Positions 51,424-61,326 of a stretch of 64,000 nt of DNA are shown in pieces. The DNA comes from Thermoanaerobaculia bacterium. Lineage in GTDB: Bacteria > Acidobacteriota > Thermoanaerobaculia > Multivoradales > Multivoraceae. Location: positions 124,001 through 188,000 of the forward strand of contig JAJDUI010000010.1 of the NCBI GenBank assembly GCA_022826745.1, in the 5' to 3' direction. The translations under genes were made by a program, and so were the position numbers. The notes below the pieces were generated by a model. The model did no database searches. It was not told the DNA's origin and worked only from the letters and a program-made list of their open reading frames with translations. How positions within the stretch are numbered: position 1 is the first letter of the stretch; each line of letters opens with the position of its first letter.

Positions 51424-54400
51424 CTACGTAGCCGCTTCGGCCACCGCCTCAGGGTCGACGTCGCGCTTGTGGAAGTCCAGCAGGAGATAGAGCGCGGGAA
51501 TCACGACGAGCGTCAACAGCGTCGAGGTCAGCAGCCCGCCCACGACCGTCAGCGCCATCGGCGTCCGGAGTTCCGCCCCCTCCCCCAGGCCCAGCGCCAT
51601 CGGCAGCAGGCCCAGCACGGTGGTCGAGGTCGTCATCAGGATCGGCCGTAGCCGCACCAGGCAAGCCTCGCGCAAGGCGTCGATCTTCGCCTTGCCGGCG
51701 CGCCGCAGACGATTCGTGTAGTCGATCAGGATGATCGCGTTGTTGACCACGATCCCGGCCAGCAGAATGCCGCCGATCAGGACGACGATGCTGACCGGCG
51801 TCCGGGTCAGATAGAGGATGCCAATCGCGCCGATGATCGAGAACGGCACCGCGAAGAGGATGACGAAGGGGTGCAGAAGCGACTCGAACTGCGACGCCAT
51901 GACCAGGTAGACCATGAACACGGCCAGCAGGATCGCCAGTCGCATGCTGTCGAATGAGCGTTCCATCTCCTGGCGCTGCCCGCCGACCGAGTAGTCGAAG
52001 CCGACCGGGAACCGGGTCGAGTCCAGGATGGCCTGGATGTCGTCGGAGACGCTGCCGAGATCGCGGCCGACGATGTTCGCCTCGATCAGCGCCACTCGGC
52101 CGCCGTCGCTGCGGCGAATCTCGGCCGGCCCTTCCGTCTCGATCACTTCCGCCACCGCCGAAAGAGGCAGTGGCGTGGCGCCGCTCTGGCGGATGTTCAG
52201 GTTGCGGAGATCGCGGACCGAGTCGCGGTAGCCCTCGTCGGCCCGCATCCGGACCTCGATGTTTCGATCCTCGCGCACGATGTCCGTCGCGATGTCGCCC
52301 TGCACTTTGGACCGGATCACGGCGCCGAGTTCGGCAACGGTGTAGTTCAGCGTCGACAGCCGCTCCCGGTCGAAGATGATCTGCAGTTCCGGATTGCCGC
52401 CCTCGGTCGACGACTTGACGTCGACCAGCCCTTCGACCTCGCGCATCCGGGCTGCCACCTGGTCGGCAAGCACCTCCAGCAGGGCCAGATTGTGGCCGCG
52501 GATCTGCACCTCGACCGGGCTCCTGAAGCTGAAGTAGGTAGGACGGCCGAACCGGTACTTCAGGGAATCGTCGCCAAGCACCGATCCGCCGTCGGCCGCG
52601 GCCCCGGCCCGAACCGACGCTGCGCCCGCGATCGGCGGCATCCCACCACCAAAGGACGCGTTCTCCGCGTCGATCATGTTCCGGATCCGGCCCATCACCA
52701 ACTCTTCGCGCTCGGCATCGATCGGCGGTGTCAAACGCACGTTGACCTGGCCAATGTTCTCCCGTCTCTCGCCCGCGGCGCCACCCTGTTCGTTCGATGT
52801 GCCCACTACCGTGTAGACCGACTGCACGTCGTCCTTCAGTTGTTCGCGCACGAACCTGTCAACGGCGCTCAGGCGTCGGTCCGTCACCTCCAGGCGGCTG
52901 CCCGGCGCCAGCTCGGCGTCCACGTAGAACTCCCCCTGGATCAACTCCGGCACGAGTTCGGTTCCCAGCGAGCCGATGAGCTGGACGCTCCCCGCGAGGA
53001 GCACGACTGCCGCCAGGACGACCAGTGCGGGGTGGCGAAGGGCACCGCGAAGGATGCGGGCATAGACCGCCGTGATGCCGCGAAGCACTGCGTCGAAGCC
53101 GAAGAGAACGGGCCGCAGCAGCAGGGACATGACCGTGGCAACGGCGCGGACCACATGCTTGACGGCCAGCGCGATGCCGACGCCGATCGCGCTGAGGAAG
53201 GCCGAAAGGGCTCTGGTCACCGGGTTGGAGCGGCCCACGTGTTTGACGGACTCGACCTCGGCACCGGCAGCGAAGAACCTCCGGGAAGCCAGCATCGGGA
53301 TCACGGTCAGCGCGACCCCCAGCGACACGAGCAGCGAGAACGTCACGGTCAGCGCCTGGTCGCCGAACATCTGGCCGGCGACGCCCTCGACGAACACGAT
53401 CGGCACGAACACGCAGACGGTCGTGATGGTGCTCGCGATAACCGCCCGCCCGACCTCGGAGGCGCCGGCCCGGGCCGCCTCGACGACCCCGAGGCCCTGG
53501 TCCCGCCGGCGCTGGATCGCCTCCAGGACGACGATCGAGTTATCCAGCAGGAGACCGATGCCGAGCGTGATCCCGCCCAGCGACATGATGTTGAGCGACA
53601 CGCCGGCGACGTACATCAGGAAGAAGGTCGCCACGACCGAGACCGGGATCGAGATCCCGATGATCAGCGTCTTCGGCGCGCTGCGCAGGAACAGGAACAG
53701 CACGACGATCGCCAGCGAGCCGCCGATCAGGGCCGTCTCGATCACGGCCGACACGGAGTCGCGGATGTAGCGCGACTGGTCGGTGAGAACGCTCAGTTCG
53801 AGCTGGGGGTCGATCTGCCGGATCTCCTCCACCAGCCCCTCCACCCGCTCGAGAACGGCGGATGCGACGGTCACGGTGTTCGTGCCGCCCTCCTTGTAGA
53901 CCGCGATCTCCACGGCCTCGTCGCCGTTGATTCGCGTGATCACCTCGCGTTCCCTGGCCCCCTGGTAGACGCGGGCGATGTCCTCGAGGCGCACGATCGC
54001 CCCCTGGGAGCGGTCGATCACGATCTCCCGCATCTCCTCCGGACGCAGCAGCTCGTTGATCGTTCGCACCAGGTAGTCGGTCTGGCCGTCGCGCAGCCGG
54101 CCGCCCGTGAGATTCACGTTCTCCTGCGCCAGGCGGTTCATCACCTGGTTCATCGTCAGGCCCAGGGAGGTCAGCCTCCGTTCATCGATCTCGACCTGGA
54201 TCTCCTCCTCCAGACCGCCACTGACGACGACGGCCGCCACGCCTTCCAGGCGCTCCAGCTTCCGCTTCAGATCCTCCTCCGCCAGCAGGCGCAGCGCGAT
54301 CAGGTCGCTGCCGCCGCCGGCGAGCCCCATCCGCAGGATCGGGTCGAGGGACGGGTCGTAGCGCAACAGAACCGGCCGGTCGGCCGCGATCGGCAACCGC

Positions 54401-54744
54401 ACCTGATCCAGACGCTCGCGCACGTCGAGCGACGCGAAGTCCATGTTCGTGCCCCAGGAGAACTCCAGGGTGACCTCGCTGATGTCCGCCCGGGAACTGG
54501 AGATGACCCGGTTGACGCCGTTGACCACCCCGACCGCGTCCTCGACCGGCCGCGTGATCAGGGTCTCCATCTCGACCGGTGCCGCCCCCTCGTACCCCGT
54601 CTGAACGGTCAGCGACGGGTAGGTGATGTCCGGCAGCAGGTCGACCGCCAGATCGCGGAAGGCGACGCCGCCGAACACCACCGCCGCCAGGGCGAAGATG
54701 AACACGGTGACCGGTCGCCGGGTGGCGAAGGAGACAACCCGCAT
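51424..54744 (-). CDS. RND efflux transporter permease (AcrB-type), second pump
   Basis: A 1106 aa RND pump, longer than AcrB (1049 aa). The N-terminus is typical (FATRRPVTVFIFALAAVVFG), and the protein has two halves of six helices with large periplasmic loops. Helix 4 reads GITLGIGLLLDNSIVVLEAI, so one aspartate of the usual DD pair is replaced by N (LDNS type). An insertion of about 60 residues with extra hydrophobic turns lies between the halves (near 500-560). The final helices contain FILFAVPFSIIGAIGILYLT and GGILLAGIVVNNAIILIDYT. It is the last gene of the run, 34 bp after the membrane-fusion protein. Confidence 0.93.
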   Translation of the reverse strand: MRVVSFATRRPVTVFIFALAAVVFGGVAFRDLAVDLLPDITYPSLTVQTGYEGAAPVEMETLITRPVEDAVGVVNGVNRVISSSRADISEVTLEFSWGTNMDFASLDVRERLDQVRLPIAADRPVLLRYDPSLDPILRMGLAGGGSDLIALRLLAEEDLKRKLERLEGVAAVVVSGGLEEEIQVEIDERRLTSLGLTMNQVMNRLAQENVNLTGGRLRDGQTDYLVRTINELLRPEEMREIVIDRSQGAIVRLEDIARVYQGAREREVITRINGDEAVEIAVYKEGGTNTVTVASAVLERVEGLVEEIRQIDPQLELSVLTDQSRYIRDSVSAVIETALIGGSLAIVVLFLFLRSAPKTLIIGISIPVSVVATFFLMYVAGVSLNIMSLGGITLGIGLLLDNSIVVLEAIQRRRDQGLGVVEAARAGASEVGRAVIASTITTVCVFVPIVFVEGVAGQMFGDQALTVTFSLLVSLGVALTVIPMLASRRFFAAGAEVESVKHVGRSNPVTRALSAFLSAIGVGIALAVKHVVRAVATVMSLLLRPVLFGFDAVLRGITAVYARILRGALRHPALVVLAAVVLLAGSVQLIGSLGTELVPELIQGEFYVDAELAPGSRLEVTDRRLSAVDRFVREQLKDDVQSVYTVVGTSNEQGGAAGERRENIGQVNVRLTPPIDAEREELVMGRIRNMIDAENASFGGGMPPIAGAASVRAGAAADGGSVLGDDSLKYRFGRPTYFSFRSPVEVQIRGHNLALLEVLADQVAARMREVEGLVDVKSSTEGGNPELQIIFDRERLSTLNYTVAELGAVIRSKVQGDIATDIVREDRNIEVRMRADEGYRDSVRDLRNLNIRQSGATPLPLSAVAEVIETEGPAEIRRSDGGRVALIEANIVGRDLGSVSDDIQAILDSTRFPVGFDYSVGGQRQEMERSFDSMRLAILLAVFMVYLVMASQFESLLHPFVILFAVPFSIIGAIGILYLTRTPVSIVVLIGGILLAGIVVNNAIILIDYTNRLRRAGKAKIDALREACLVRLRPILMTTSTTVLGLLPMALGLGEGAELRTPMALTVVGGLLTSTLLTLVVIPALYLLLDFHKRDVDPEAVAEAAT

Positions 54745-54778
54745 GTCGCGTTACCTGGTCAGGCGCCCCGGGCCGCGG

Positions 54779-56326
54779 TCAACCTTGCGGCCGGCCGGGC
54801 GCTCCACCCTGCCGCCTGCCCGCCGGAGCACCGGGCGGCCTTCCCGGCGGTCCCTGGCCGCTCCGGATGCGCTCCATCATCTGGTCGATCTGCTCGTCGC
54901 TCATGCCCCGCTCCTTCATGCGGGCCCGCATCATCTCCATCCGTTCGGGCGTCATCTGGCTGGGGTCGAAACCGGCGGGCGGTCCAGCACGGAAGCCTCC
55001 GGGGCCGCCTGGCCCCGGCCGCCCCGGTACGGCCTGCCCTGCGGCATCGGCGCCGCCAGCCGCGGCAGGCGACCCGCCGGCCGCATCCTCGGCGGCCGGT
55101 GCTGGAACCGAAGTGAACATCGTGGGAGCCGCGGCGGGCCCCTCCCGTTCGTCGATCGTCACCGGCGTCTGGTCGGACAGGTTGTCCTGACCGATGATCA
55201 CGACATCCTCACCCTCGCCGAGGCCGGAGAGCACTTCCAGGCTGTCGCTCTCTTCGTAGCCGAGTTCGAGTTCGCGACGCCGGGCGACCGTACCGCCCTG
55301 CCCGTCGTCCATCGCCACGTACACGGTGTCGGACGTGCTCTCGAGAACCAGGGCCTGCTTCGGTACGACGAGCGCGTTCTCGTGAACGTCCGTCTCGACG
55401 AACACGCTGGCGAACATTCCGGGCCGCAGGCGGCCCTGGGCCTGCACTTCGAGGGTGACCTTGACCGTACCGGTCGCCGCGTCGACGACCGGGCTGATCC
55501 GCAGCACCCGTGCCGGAAAGCGGACCCCGGAATACGCCTCGACCGTCAGGTGGGCGGGCTGATCCAGCTTGAGCCGCGGCAGGTCCTTCTCGGGAAGCTG
55601 GATCGGACAGAGCAGCGGGTCGAAGTCCGAGATCCGGAAGAGCCTCGCGTTGGTCGCGACATGCTCCGCGTTCTTGATCACGCGCTCGATGATCAGGCCG
55701 TCGAACGGCGCCCGGATCACGGTGTAGTCGAGCAGGATCTCGGTGCCGACGATCTGGGCGGCGGCGCTCTCGAAGGTCGACCTGGCGAGGTCGTAGGCCT
55801 CCTGGCTGATCACTTCCTCGCGGTAGGACGACTGGGCCCGGTTCCAGGACAGTTCCGCCTCGGCCAGGTTGACCCGGGCGATGCCCAACTGCGCCTCGAT
55901 CTCCGCGGCGTCGATACGCGCCAGCACCTGGCCTTCCCGCACGAAGTCGCCCTCTTCCACGTTCAGTTCGACGATGGGACCGGTCGTCCGCGCCACGATG
56001 TCGACCTCATTCTCGGCCTCGAGCGAGCCGTTCGTCTCCAGGTAGTCCGCGATGTCGCGGCGAATGACGCTCGTCACCCTGACCGGAATCGCGGAAGTGG
56101 CCGGTGGGCTGCCGAAGCCAGGCGGGGCGCCGCCTGGAAAGCCTCCCGGAGGTCCGCCACCGCGGCCCCCGGGCCCGCCTCCGGGTCCGCCCCGGCCGGC
56201 GCGGGGGTTGTCGCCGCCCGCTTCGGCGTTGGACTGCCCGCAGCCGATGCCCGCGGCGGCCACGGCCGCTATCAACAGAAGGGCGCCGGCTGACCGCGCC
56301 TTGCCCAATCGTCTCGTGAGTTTCAT
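54779..56326 (-). CDS. RND membrane-fusion protein with Met-rich C-terminal tail
   Basis: A 515 aa HlyD/AcrA-type adaptor. The lipobox is IGCG (near residue 29), followed by a Gly-Pro-rich stretch (about 38-70). The core has the lipoyl halves (GSLEAENEVDIVARTTGPIV, VIRAPFDGLIIERVIKNAEH) and the beta-barrel. An extension of about 100 residues beyond the family core is proline/glycine rich and carries a methionine-rich helix (SQMTPERMEMMRARMKERGM). That helix recalls Spy/CpxP-type sequences. The start overlaps the stop of the first RND gene by 4 nt. Confidence 0.9.
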   Translation of the reverse strand: MKLTRRLGKARSAGALLLIAAVAAAGIGCGQSNAEAGGDNPRAGRGGPGGGPGGRGGGPPGGFPGGAPPGFGSPPATSAIPVRVTSVIRRDIADYLETNGSLEAENEVDIVARTTGPIVELNVEEGDFVREGQVLARIDAAEIEAQLGIARVNLAEAELSWNRAQSSYREEVISQEAYDLARSTFESAAAQIVGTEILLDYTVIRAPFDGLIIERVIKNAEHVATNARLFRISDFDPLLCPIQLPEKDLPRLKLDQPAHLTVEAYSGVRFPARVLRISPVVDAATGTVKVTLEVQAQGRLRPGMFASVFVETDVHENALVVPKQALVLESTSDTVYVAMDDGQGGTVARRRELELGYEESDSLEVLSGLGEGEDVVIIGQDNLSDQTPVTIDEREGPAAAPTMFTSVPAPAAEDAAGGSPAAAGGADAAGQAVPGRPGPGGPGGFRAGPPAGFDPSQMTPERMEMMRARMKERGMSDEQIDQMMERIRSGQGPPGRPPGAPAGRRQGGAPGRPQG

Positions 56327-59300
56327 GCCATCTTTCTCCGCGGAACGGTCGTGACCGCCCGCACAACCCGCTGGACGAAGAGCTTCACGTCGTCGACCAG
56401 GGAATAGACCGTCGGAATCACAAGCAGGGTCAGGAAGGTGGATGTCGTGAGCCCGCCCAGGATGACGAGGCCTACCGGCGCCCAGAAGGCGGCCCGACCC
56501 TCGGGCTGTCCGAACACCTGGGGCAGGAAGAAGGGCGCCACCATGGGAGACAGACCGAGAATCGTCGTCACGGCCGTCATCAGGATGGGCCGCAGGCGGT
56601 TCTTTCCGCCTAGGACGATCGCCTTGTCGCGGGCGATGCCTTCGCGGCGCAACCGGTTGATGTGGTCGATCAGGACGATCGCGTTGTTCACGACGATTCC
56701 GGCCAGGATGAGGAGTCCCATGTTCGACGAGTCGGACCGCGGCTGGCCGGCCAGGTACATGATCAGGCCGACGCCGATGAAGGCGAAGGGAATCGACAGC
56801 ATGATCGTGAACGGCTGGAGGAAGTCCTCGAACAGGGCCGCCATGATCATGTAGATCAGCACGACGGCCAGGATCATCGCCAGGACGGCGCGCGACGCGT
56901 CCTCCTCGGCCTCCATGAACCTCCTGCCAAGCGACCATTCGTAGCCTGGCGGAAGCGGAACGTCCGCGAGGGCCATCTGGACCGGACGCCGCAGCATGAA
57001 GCCCGGCGTGCCGCCCGCGGCGGTGATGTCGATTTCCACCTTCGAGCGACGGTTCTCCCGCTCGACCTCGGACGGTCCGCTCTGGATGCGGAACGAAGCG
57101 AGGCTGGAGATCGGCAGGGTGACCGCTCCCGACGCGTCGTCCGGGTTCTGGCCGTTCGGGTCCGACACGAGGACCGGCATCTTCTTCAACTGATCGAGCG
57201 TCTCCCGGTCCTCTTCCCGGTACTGCATGACCATGCCGATTTCGCGCTCCGCCGTCTTGAAGTAGGCCAGCGAGCGGCTCGACAGCGCGCCATTCACCGT
57301 CATCGCCACGGCCTGACTCGACAGGCCGCCCTGGAGGGCCCGTTCACGGTTCACGGAAACCCGGATCTCGTCGTCGCCGCTCTCGAACGAGTTGTCGATG
57401 TCGCCGACGATGGGGATCTGACGCAGCCGGTCGGTGATCCGCGGCACCAGGAGTTCGAGGGTGCCCATGTCGTCGCCGATCAGTTCCACGTCCATCCCGG
57501 ATCTCCCGGAACCGGGAGGCCCGAACTCGGTCCGGGCGAGCTTGAAGAGAACGCCGACCTTCTGCGGCATCGCCTCCCGAATGAGCTCCGTGACCTCGTC
57601 CGTGGACATCTCCGAAACCTCTTCCGGCTTGAGATAGACCTCGAAGCGGTTGCCGCCGCCGTACCCCCGGCTGCGGCCGCCTCCTCGCCGGACCTGGTGG
57701 GCGATGTCGGCGATCTCCCACTCGTCGCGCCTGGAGTCGAGCAGACCGTAGACCTCGTCATAGAGAGCCAGGCGATCGTCCATGCCCATCTGCCGCGGCG
57801 TTTCGACGAAGATGGTCAACGCCCGGCCCTGGGAGGGTTGGTTGAAGCTCCGTTCGATGCTGTTGTACAGCTCCCAGGAACCGTAGAGCAGCGCGCCGAT
57901 GACCATGGTGAAGATGAAACGGTGGCGCAGGGTGAAGGCCAGCGTCGTCCCGTAGAGGTCGCCGATCCGGTCGAGCAGCTTGAACCGGCGCTTGCTCTCC
58001 GACCTGAGCAGGATCGCCGCGATCATCGGCACGACGGTCAGGGAGATGACCAGGGAACCGAGCATGACGACGCAGACGGTCGTGCCGATGTCCCCCATGA
58101 AGCGCGAGAAGCTGCCCGGTCCGCCACCGCCGCTGCCGAAGAAGATGAGCGGCACGAACACGCACATCGTGGTCATCGTCGAGCAGATGATCGGCATGGC
58201 CACGTCGCTGGCGCCGCCCAGGGCGGCGTACTTCGCACTGGCGCCGAGGTCCTGGCGGTGCCGGAAGATCGACTCGATGACCACGATCGAGTTGTCGAGC
58301 AGCATCCCGATGGCCAGCATCAGCCCCATCAGGCTCATCACGTTCAACGTGATCTCGGTAACGCCCGCCTGGCGGCCGAGGTACATCATCACGAAGGTCA
58401 TGACCAGCGACAGCGGCACCGCCAGGGCCACCAGCAGCGTGGTCCGGAACTTGCGCAGGAACAGGAACATGAAGACGATCGCCAGACCGCCGCCGATCAG
58501 CCCGCTGCGACCGAGTTCGGTCAGGCCCTGGCGCACGTCGACCGAGGTGTCGTGGAAGTGGCGGAACTCGAGGCCTGCGCCCTCGGGCGTCTCCTGAATG
58601 GCCTGGAGTTCGGCCTTGACGCGGCCGACGACCTCCAGCAGATTCGCGTCGGAGGCCTTGTTCACGCTCAGGCTGATCGCCTCCGACCCGTTCAGGAAGC
58701 TGTACTCGTACTTGTCGGGGTAGCCGAACTTCACGTCGGCGACATCGCCCACGCGCAGGCCGTCGCCGCGGATCGGCAGGTCGCGGATCTCGTCCGGCGT
58801 CCGAAACTCGCCGATGGTGCGTACCAGCAGGCGGCGGCTGCCTTCGCGCAGGTAGCCGCCCGATACGTTCACGTGGTTGCTCTGCAGGGTCTGCCGCAAC
58901 TCGCGGATGTCCACGCCGAGGGCGGCCATGCGGTCGGGCAGCAGCTCGATCCGCAGCTCCCGGCTCAGCATGCCCCAGACCTCCGCCTGCGCCACGCCCT
59001 CCAGCCGCTCGATCCGGGGCAGGAGCACGTCCTCGACGAAGTCGTTCAGTTCGTCCTGGTCCCACGGCGCGCTGAGACTGCTGCGGAGAACCGGAATGTC
59101 CGTGCTCTCGAAACGCCGGACGTAGATCTCCTCCACGTCGCTCGGCAGTTCGTTGCGCACCCGGTCGATCCGGTCGCGGACGTCGACGGAGGCCAGCTCC
59201 ATGTCCGTCCCGTCCTGGAACTCGATGTCCACCGACGCGGAGCTGCCGCTGGCCCGCGAGCGGAGCAGCCGGACGCCGTTGATCGTGCCCAGGCTGTCCT

Positions 59301-59586
59301 CCAGCGGCCAGATGATGGACCGCGCGATCTCCTCCGGAGAGGAGGACTGGTAAGGCACGCGGACCGAGATGTTCGACGACTGGAAGAGCGGCAGAAACTC
59401 CAGCGGCAGGCGTGTGAGCGACAGCCAGCCGAGCACCAGCACGCCCAGAGTCGCCATGAACATGGTCACGCGGCGCTCGACGGCGAAGCGGATGAGCGGG
59501 TGGACGGGAACATGCGCCGCCGCCTCCTGCAGTGCCGCCTCCTGCTCCTCCTGTCCCCCGCGCAAGCCGGTTGCCTGCCCTTCCAT
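56323..59586 (-). CDS. RND efflux transporter permease (AcrB-type), first pump
   Basis: A 1087 aa RND pump. The ATG at 59586 is chosen for its AAGGAG site with 6 nt spacing; a GTG at 59619 would overlap the upstream gene. The N-terminal segment is a 30-residue cytoplasmic extension before IRFAVERRVTMFMATLGVLV. Helix 4 is LMLAIGMLLDNSIVVIESIF, again the LDNS form. The late helices include IMLSIPFAFIGVGLIMYLAG and LILAGIVVNNAIVLIDHINR. It is clearly different from the other pump, so a heteromeric MdtBC-like complex with one adaptor is possible. Confidence 0.93.
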   Translation of the reverse strand: MEGQATGLRGGQEEQEAALQEAAAHVPVHPLIRFAVERRVTMFMATLGVLVLGWLSLTRLPLEFLPLFQSSNISVRVPYQSSSPEEIARSIIWPLEDSLGTINGVRLLRSRASGSSASVDIEFQDGTDMELASVDVRDRIDRVRNELPSDVEEIYVRRFESTDIPVLRSSLSAPWDQDELNDFVEDVLLPRIERLEGVAQAEVWGMLSRELRIELLPDRMAALGVDIRELRQTLQSNHVNVSGGYLREGSRRLLVRTIGEFRTPDEIRDLPIRGDGLRVGDVADVKFGYPDKYEYSFLNGSEAISLSVNKASDANLLEVVGRVKAELQAIQETPEGAGLEFRHFHDTSVDVRQGLTELGRSGLIGGGLAIVFMFLFLRKFRTTLLVALAVPLSLVMTFVMMYLGRQAGVTEITLNVMSLMGLMLAIGMLLDNSIVVIESIFRHRQDLGASAKYAALGGASDVAMPIICSTMTTMCVFVPLIFFGSGGGGPGSFSRFMGDIGTTVCVVMLGSLVISLTVVPMIAAILLRSESKRRFKLLDRIGDLYGTTLAFTLRHRFIFTMVIGALLYGSWELYNSIERSFNQPSQGRALTIFVETPRQMGMDDRLALYDEVYGLLDSRRDEWEIADIAHQVRRGGGRSRGYGGGNRFEVYLKPEEVSEMSTDEVTELIREAMPQKVGVLFKLARTEFGPPGSGRSGMDVELIGDDMGTLELLVPRITDRLRQIPIVGDIDNSFESGDDEIRVSVNRERALQGGLSSQAVAMTVNGALSSRSLAYFKTAEREIGMVMQYREEDRETLDQLKKMPVLVSDPNGQNPDDASGAVTLPISSLASFRIQSGPSEVERENRRSKVEIDITAAGGTPGFMLRRPVQMALADVPLPPGYEWSLGRRFMEAEEDASRAVLAMILAVVLIYMIMAALFEDFLQPFTIMLSIPFAFIGVGLIMYLAGQPRSDSSNMGLLILAGIVVNNAIVLIDHINRLRREGIARDKAIVLGGKNRLRPILMTAVTTILGLSPMVAPFFLPQVFGQPEGRAAFWAPVGLVILGGLTTSTFLTLLVIPTVYSLVDDVKLFVQRVVRAVTTVPRRKMA

Positions 59587-59609
59587 CGCGGTCTCCTTCT
59601 CCTCGGCGC

Positions 59610-60200
59610 TCACCGGCACTCACCCGGCGAGCGGTCGTCGCCACGGTGCCCGCGGCCACGGCCGTCCCGGTTCCAATCTTCATGACGCCGGCCCCGCTGC
59701 CAGAGTTCACGGCTCATCTCGTCGAAGCGGGCCGCCTGGTCCGGACGAAGCAGCTCTCCCACCTGCCGGTGGAAATCCCTCTGCATGGCGCAGAAGTCGT
59801 CGCGCGCACCGGTCCAGTACCGCCGGCCCCGCACCATCGCCTCGCCGACAATCGGCTCCAGCGCCTCGATCTGCTCCGCATCGAGTTCCAGACGCCGCGC
59901 CATGCGGTGAGTCATCTTCGACCGGTGCTCGGCGAAGGCCTCGGAACGCGGCGTACCGGCCGCGGCTTCCGGCGCCGGAGTCGCCGCCGCTTCGTCCGCG
60001 TCTTCCTCCCAGCCGCGGCAGTCGAAGTGGAACATCGACGACGATCCGGAAGCATGCGCCTCCGCCGGAGCGTCCTGTTTCTTCTCGGCGGCACGACGTT
60101 CCGGCAGGAGCCGGTCCGCCACCAGACCGGCTGCCAGGCCCACGACCAGCACGGAACCCAGCGCGACACTCATCCACAACTTCGTGGGGCCGTTCGACAT
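59610..60200 (-). CDS. CnrX/Spy-like periplasmic sensor protein
   Basis: A 196 aa protein with one N-terminal membrane helix (about 6-30, LWMSVALGSVLVVGLAAGLV) and a helical periplasmic domain. The helix pair HRSKMTHRMARRLELDAEQI and FHRQVGELLRPDQAARFDEM is the pattern of the heavy-metal-resistance (CnrX/ZraP/Spy/CpxP) group. His and Met residues in both helices, and Cys in FHFDCRGWEED and DFCAMQRDF, could bind metal. The start overlaps the anti-sigma-like stop by 1 nt (TGATG). Metal binding is inference. Confidence 0.78.
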   Translation of the reverse strand: MSNGPTKLWMSVALGSVLVVGLAAGLVADRLLPERRAAEKKQDAPAEAHASGSSSMFHFDCRGWEEDADEAAATPAPEAAAGTPRSEAFAEHRSKMTHRMARRLELDAEQIEALEPIVGEAMVRGRRYWTGARDDFCAMQRDFHRQVGELLRPDQAARFDEMSRELWQRGRRHEDWNRDGRGRGHRGDDRSPGECR

Positions 60201-60622
60201 CACCGCGTCCCCATCGGCTCGTAGAGAACGGCCAGCAGTTCGTAGCCGGCGTCGTCGGCGTTCATCGCCACGGTCGCCACACCCGCCTCTTCCAGCCCGG
60301 CCACGAATGGATCCGGGTACTCGGCGGCTGCCGGAGCTTCCGGAACAGTCTCCGGGGACATGGCCGGTGCGCCGCCGCCAAGCGTCATGACCAGCGCCGC
60401 GCCGGCCGCAAGCGCGCCGACAGGCGACAGGCGCAGGGCAAGAAGCCGCCAGGGCGCGGCCTGGTCGGCGCGCTCCAGCCAGGCCTCGCGACGGGCTCTG
60501 AAACCCGCCAGGAAGCCGGGCGCCGGCGGCGGCGCCGCGCACTCCTCACGCAGCCCGTCGAACAGCGCATCGAGCTTGCCTCCGGCCTCCTCCGGACGAC
60601 TCGACCTCTTCTCCTCCCTCAT
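60200..60622 (-). CDS. Probable anti-sigma factor (membrane-anchored)
   Basis: A 140 aa protein with a charged N-terminal part (about 1-58, KLDALFDGLREECAAPPPAP), one membrane helix (about 65-85, LSPVGALAAGAALVMTLGGG) and a periplasmic tail. It has no zinc motif (HxxxCxxC), so it would be a CnrY-like rather than a ZAS-type anti-sigma. The assignment rests on the gene order sigma, this gene, sensor, with overlaps of 4 nt and 1 nt. No sequence family was recognised. Confidence 0.65.
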   Translation of the reverse strand: MREEKRSSRPEEAGGKLDALFDGLREECAAPPPAPGFLAGFRARREAWLERADQAAPWRLLALRLSPVGALAAGAALVMTLGGGAPAMSPETVPEAPAAAEYPDPFVAGLEEAGVATVAMNADDAGYELLAVLYEPMGTR

Positions 60623-61326
60623 CGTGTACCTCCTCTGCGTCCTCCTGCCTTGCCCGGCTCGTCGAGCCGGCGGCGGAGCTTCTGACGGCCCCGATGGACC
60701 CGGATCTGCGCCGTACCGATCGGACAGCCCAGAAGCTCCGCAATCTCCACGTACTTCATTCCCGCCACATCCTTCAGCACGACCGCCGTCCGCTGGTTCT
60801 TCGGCAACCGCGCCAGCTCGCGCACAAGGGCGCGCCGGAGCAGCCGCGACTCGACTGCCGACTCCGCGCCAGCGGCCGGCAACTCGGCGAGGGCCTCCTC
60901 CCCCACGTTCCGGTCCAGCCGCCTGCCCCAACGCGCCGACCGGCGCAACTCGTCGTGGGCCCGGTTGATCGCGATCCGGTAGAGCCAGCTCTTGAACGCG
61001 GCCGATTCTCCCAGGTCGCCGAGCTTCCGGTAGGCCAGCAGGAAAGCGTCCTGCGCCACGTCCTCGGCAACCTGCCAGTTGAGTACGTAGCCGTAGACCA
61101 GCTTCCGGAGCGGTGTCTCGTAGCGAAGCACCAGTGCTTCGAACGCACTGCCGTCACCCGCCGACGCACGTCGAACGAGTTCGGCGTCTTCGGAAAGACC
61201 GGTCGACTCGCGGATCGCTTCCCGGTCAGACGGTTTCTGTGCTGGCAAGCCATCGTCCTCTCGGTGCAGGGACGACCCGCCGGCGACCCTTGTTTCGCTC
61301 GGCCGGCCGCCGGAGGCGCCAGTCAT
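60619..61326 (-). CDS. ECF-type RNA polymerase sigma factor
   Basis: A 235 aa sigma70-family protein of group IV. Region 2 contains FEALVLRYETPLRKLVYGYV and EDVAQDAFLLAYRKLGD, then FKSWLYRIAINRAHDELRRS. Region 4 contains LARLPKNQRTAVVLKDVAGM and YVEIAELLGCPIGTAQIRVH. An extra N-terminal tail of about 50 residues precedes region 2. The start overlaps the cca stop by 4 nt. It most likely controls the downstream efflux genes and itself; no ECF promoter was firmly identified in the window. Confidence 0.93.
   Translation of the reverse strand: MTGASGGRPSETRVAGGSSLHREDDGLPAQKPSDREAIRESTGLSEDAELVRRASAGDGSAFEALVLRYETPLRKLVYGYVLNWQVAEDVAQDAFLLAYRKLGDLGESAAFKSWLYRIAINRAHDELRRSARWGRRLDRNVGEEALAELPAAGAESAVESRLLRRALVRELARLPKNQRTAVVLKDVAGMKYVEIAELLGCPIGTAQIRVHRGRQKLRRRLDEPGKAGGRRGGTR

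Noticed and set aside
52492..59685. Very long plus-strand frames opposite the RND pump genes (874 and 1007 codons)
   Set aside because: They mirror strongly conserved RND coding sequence on the minus strand and show only Asp/His/Arg-rich shadow composition.
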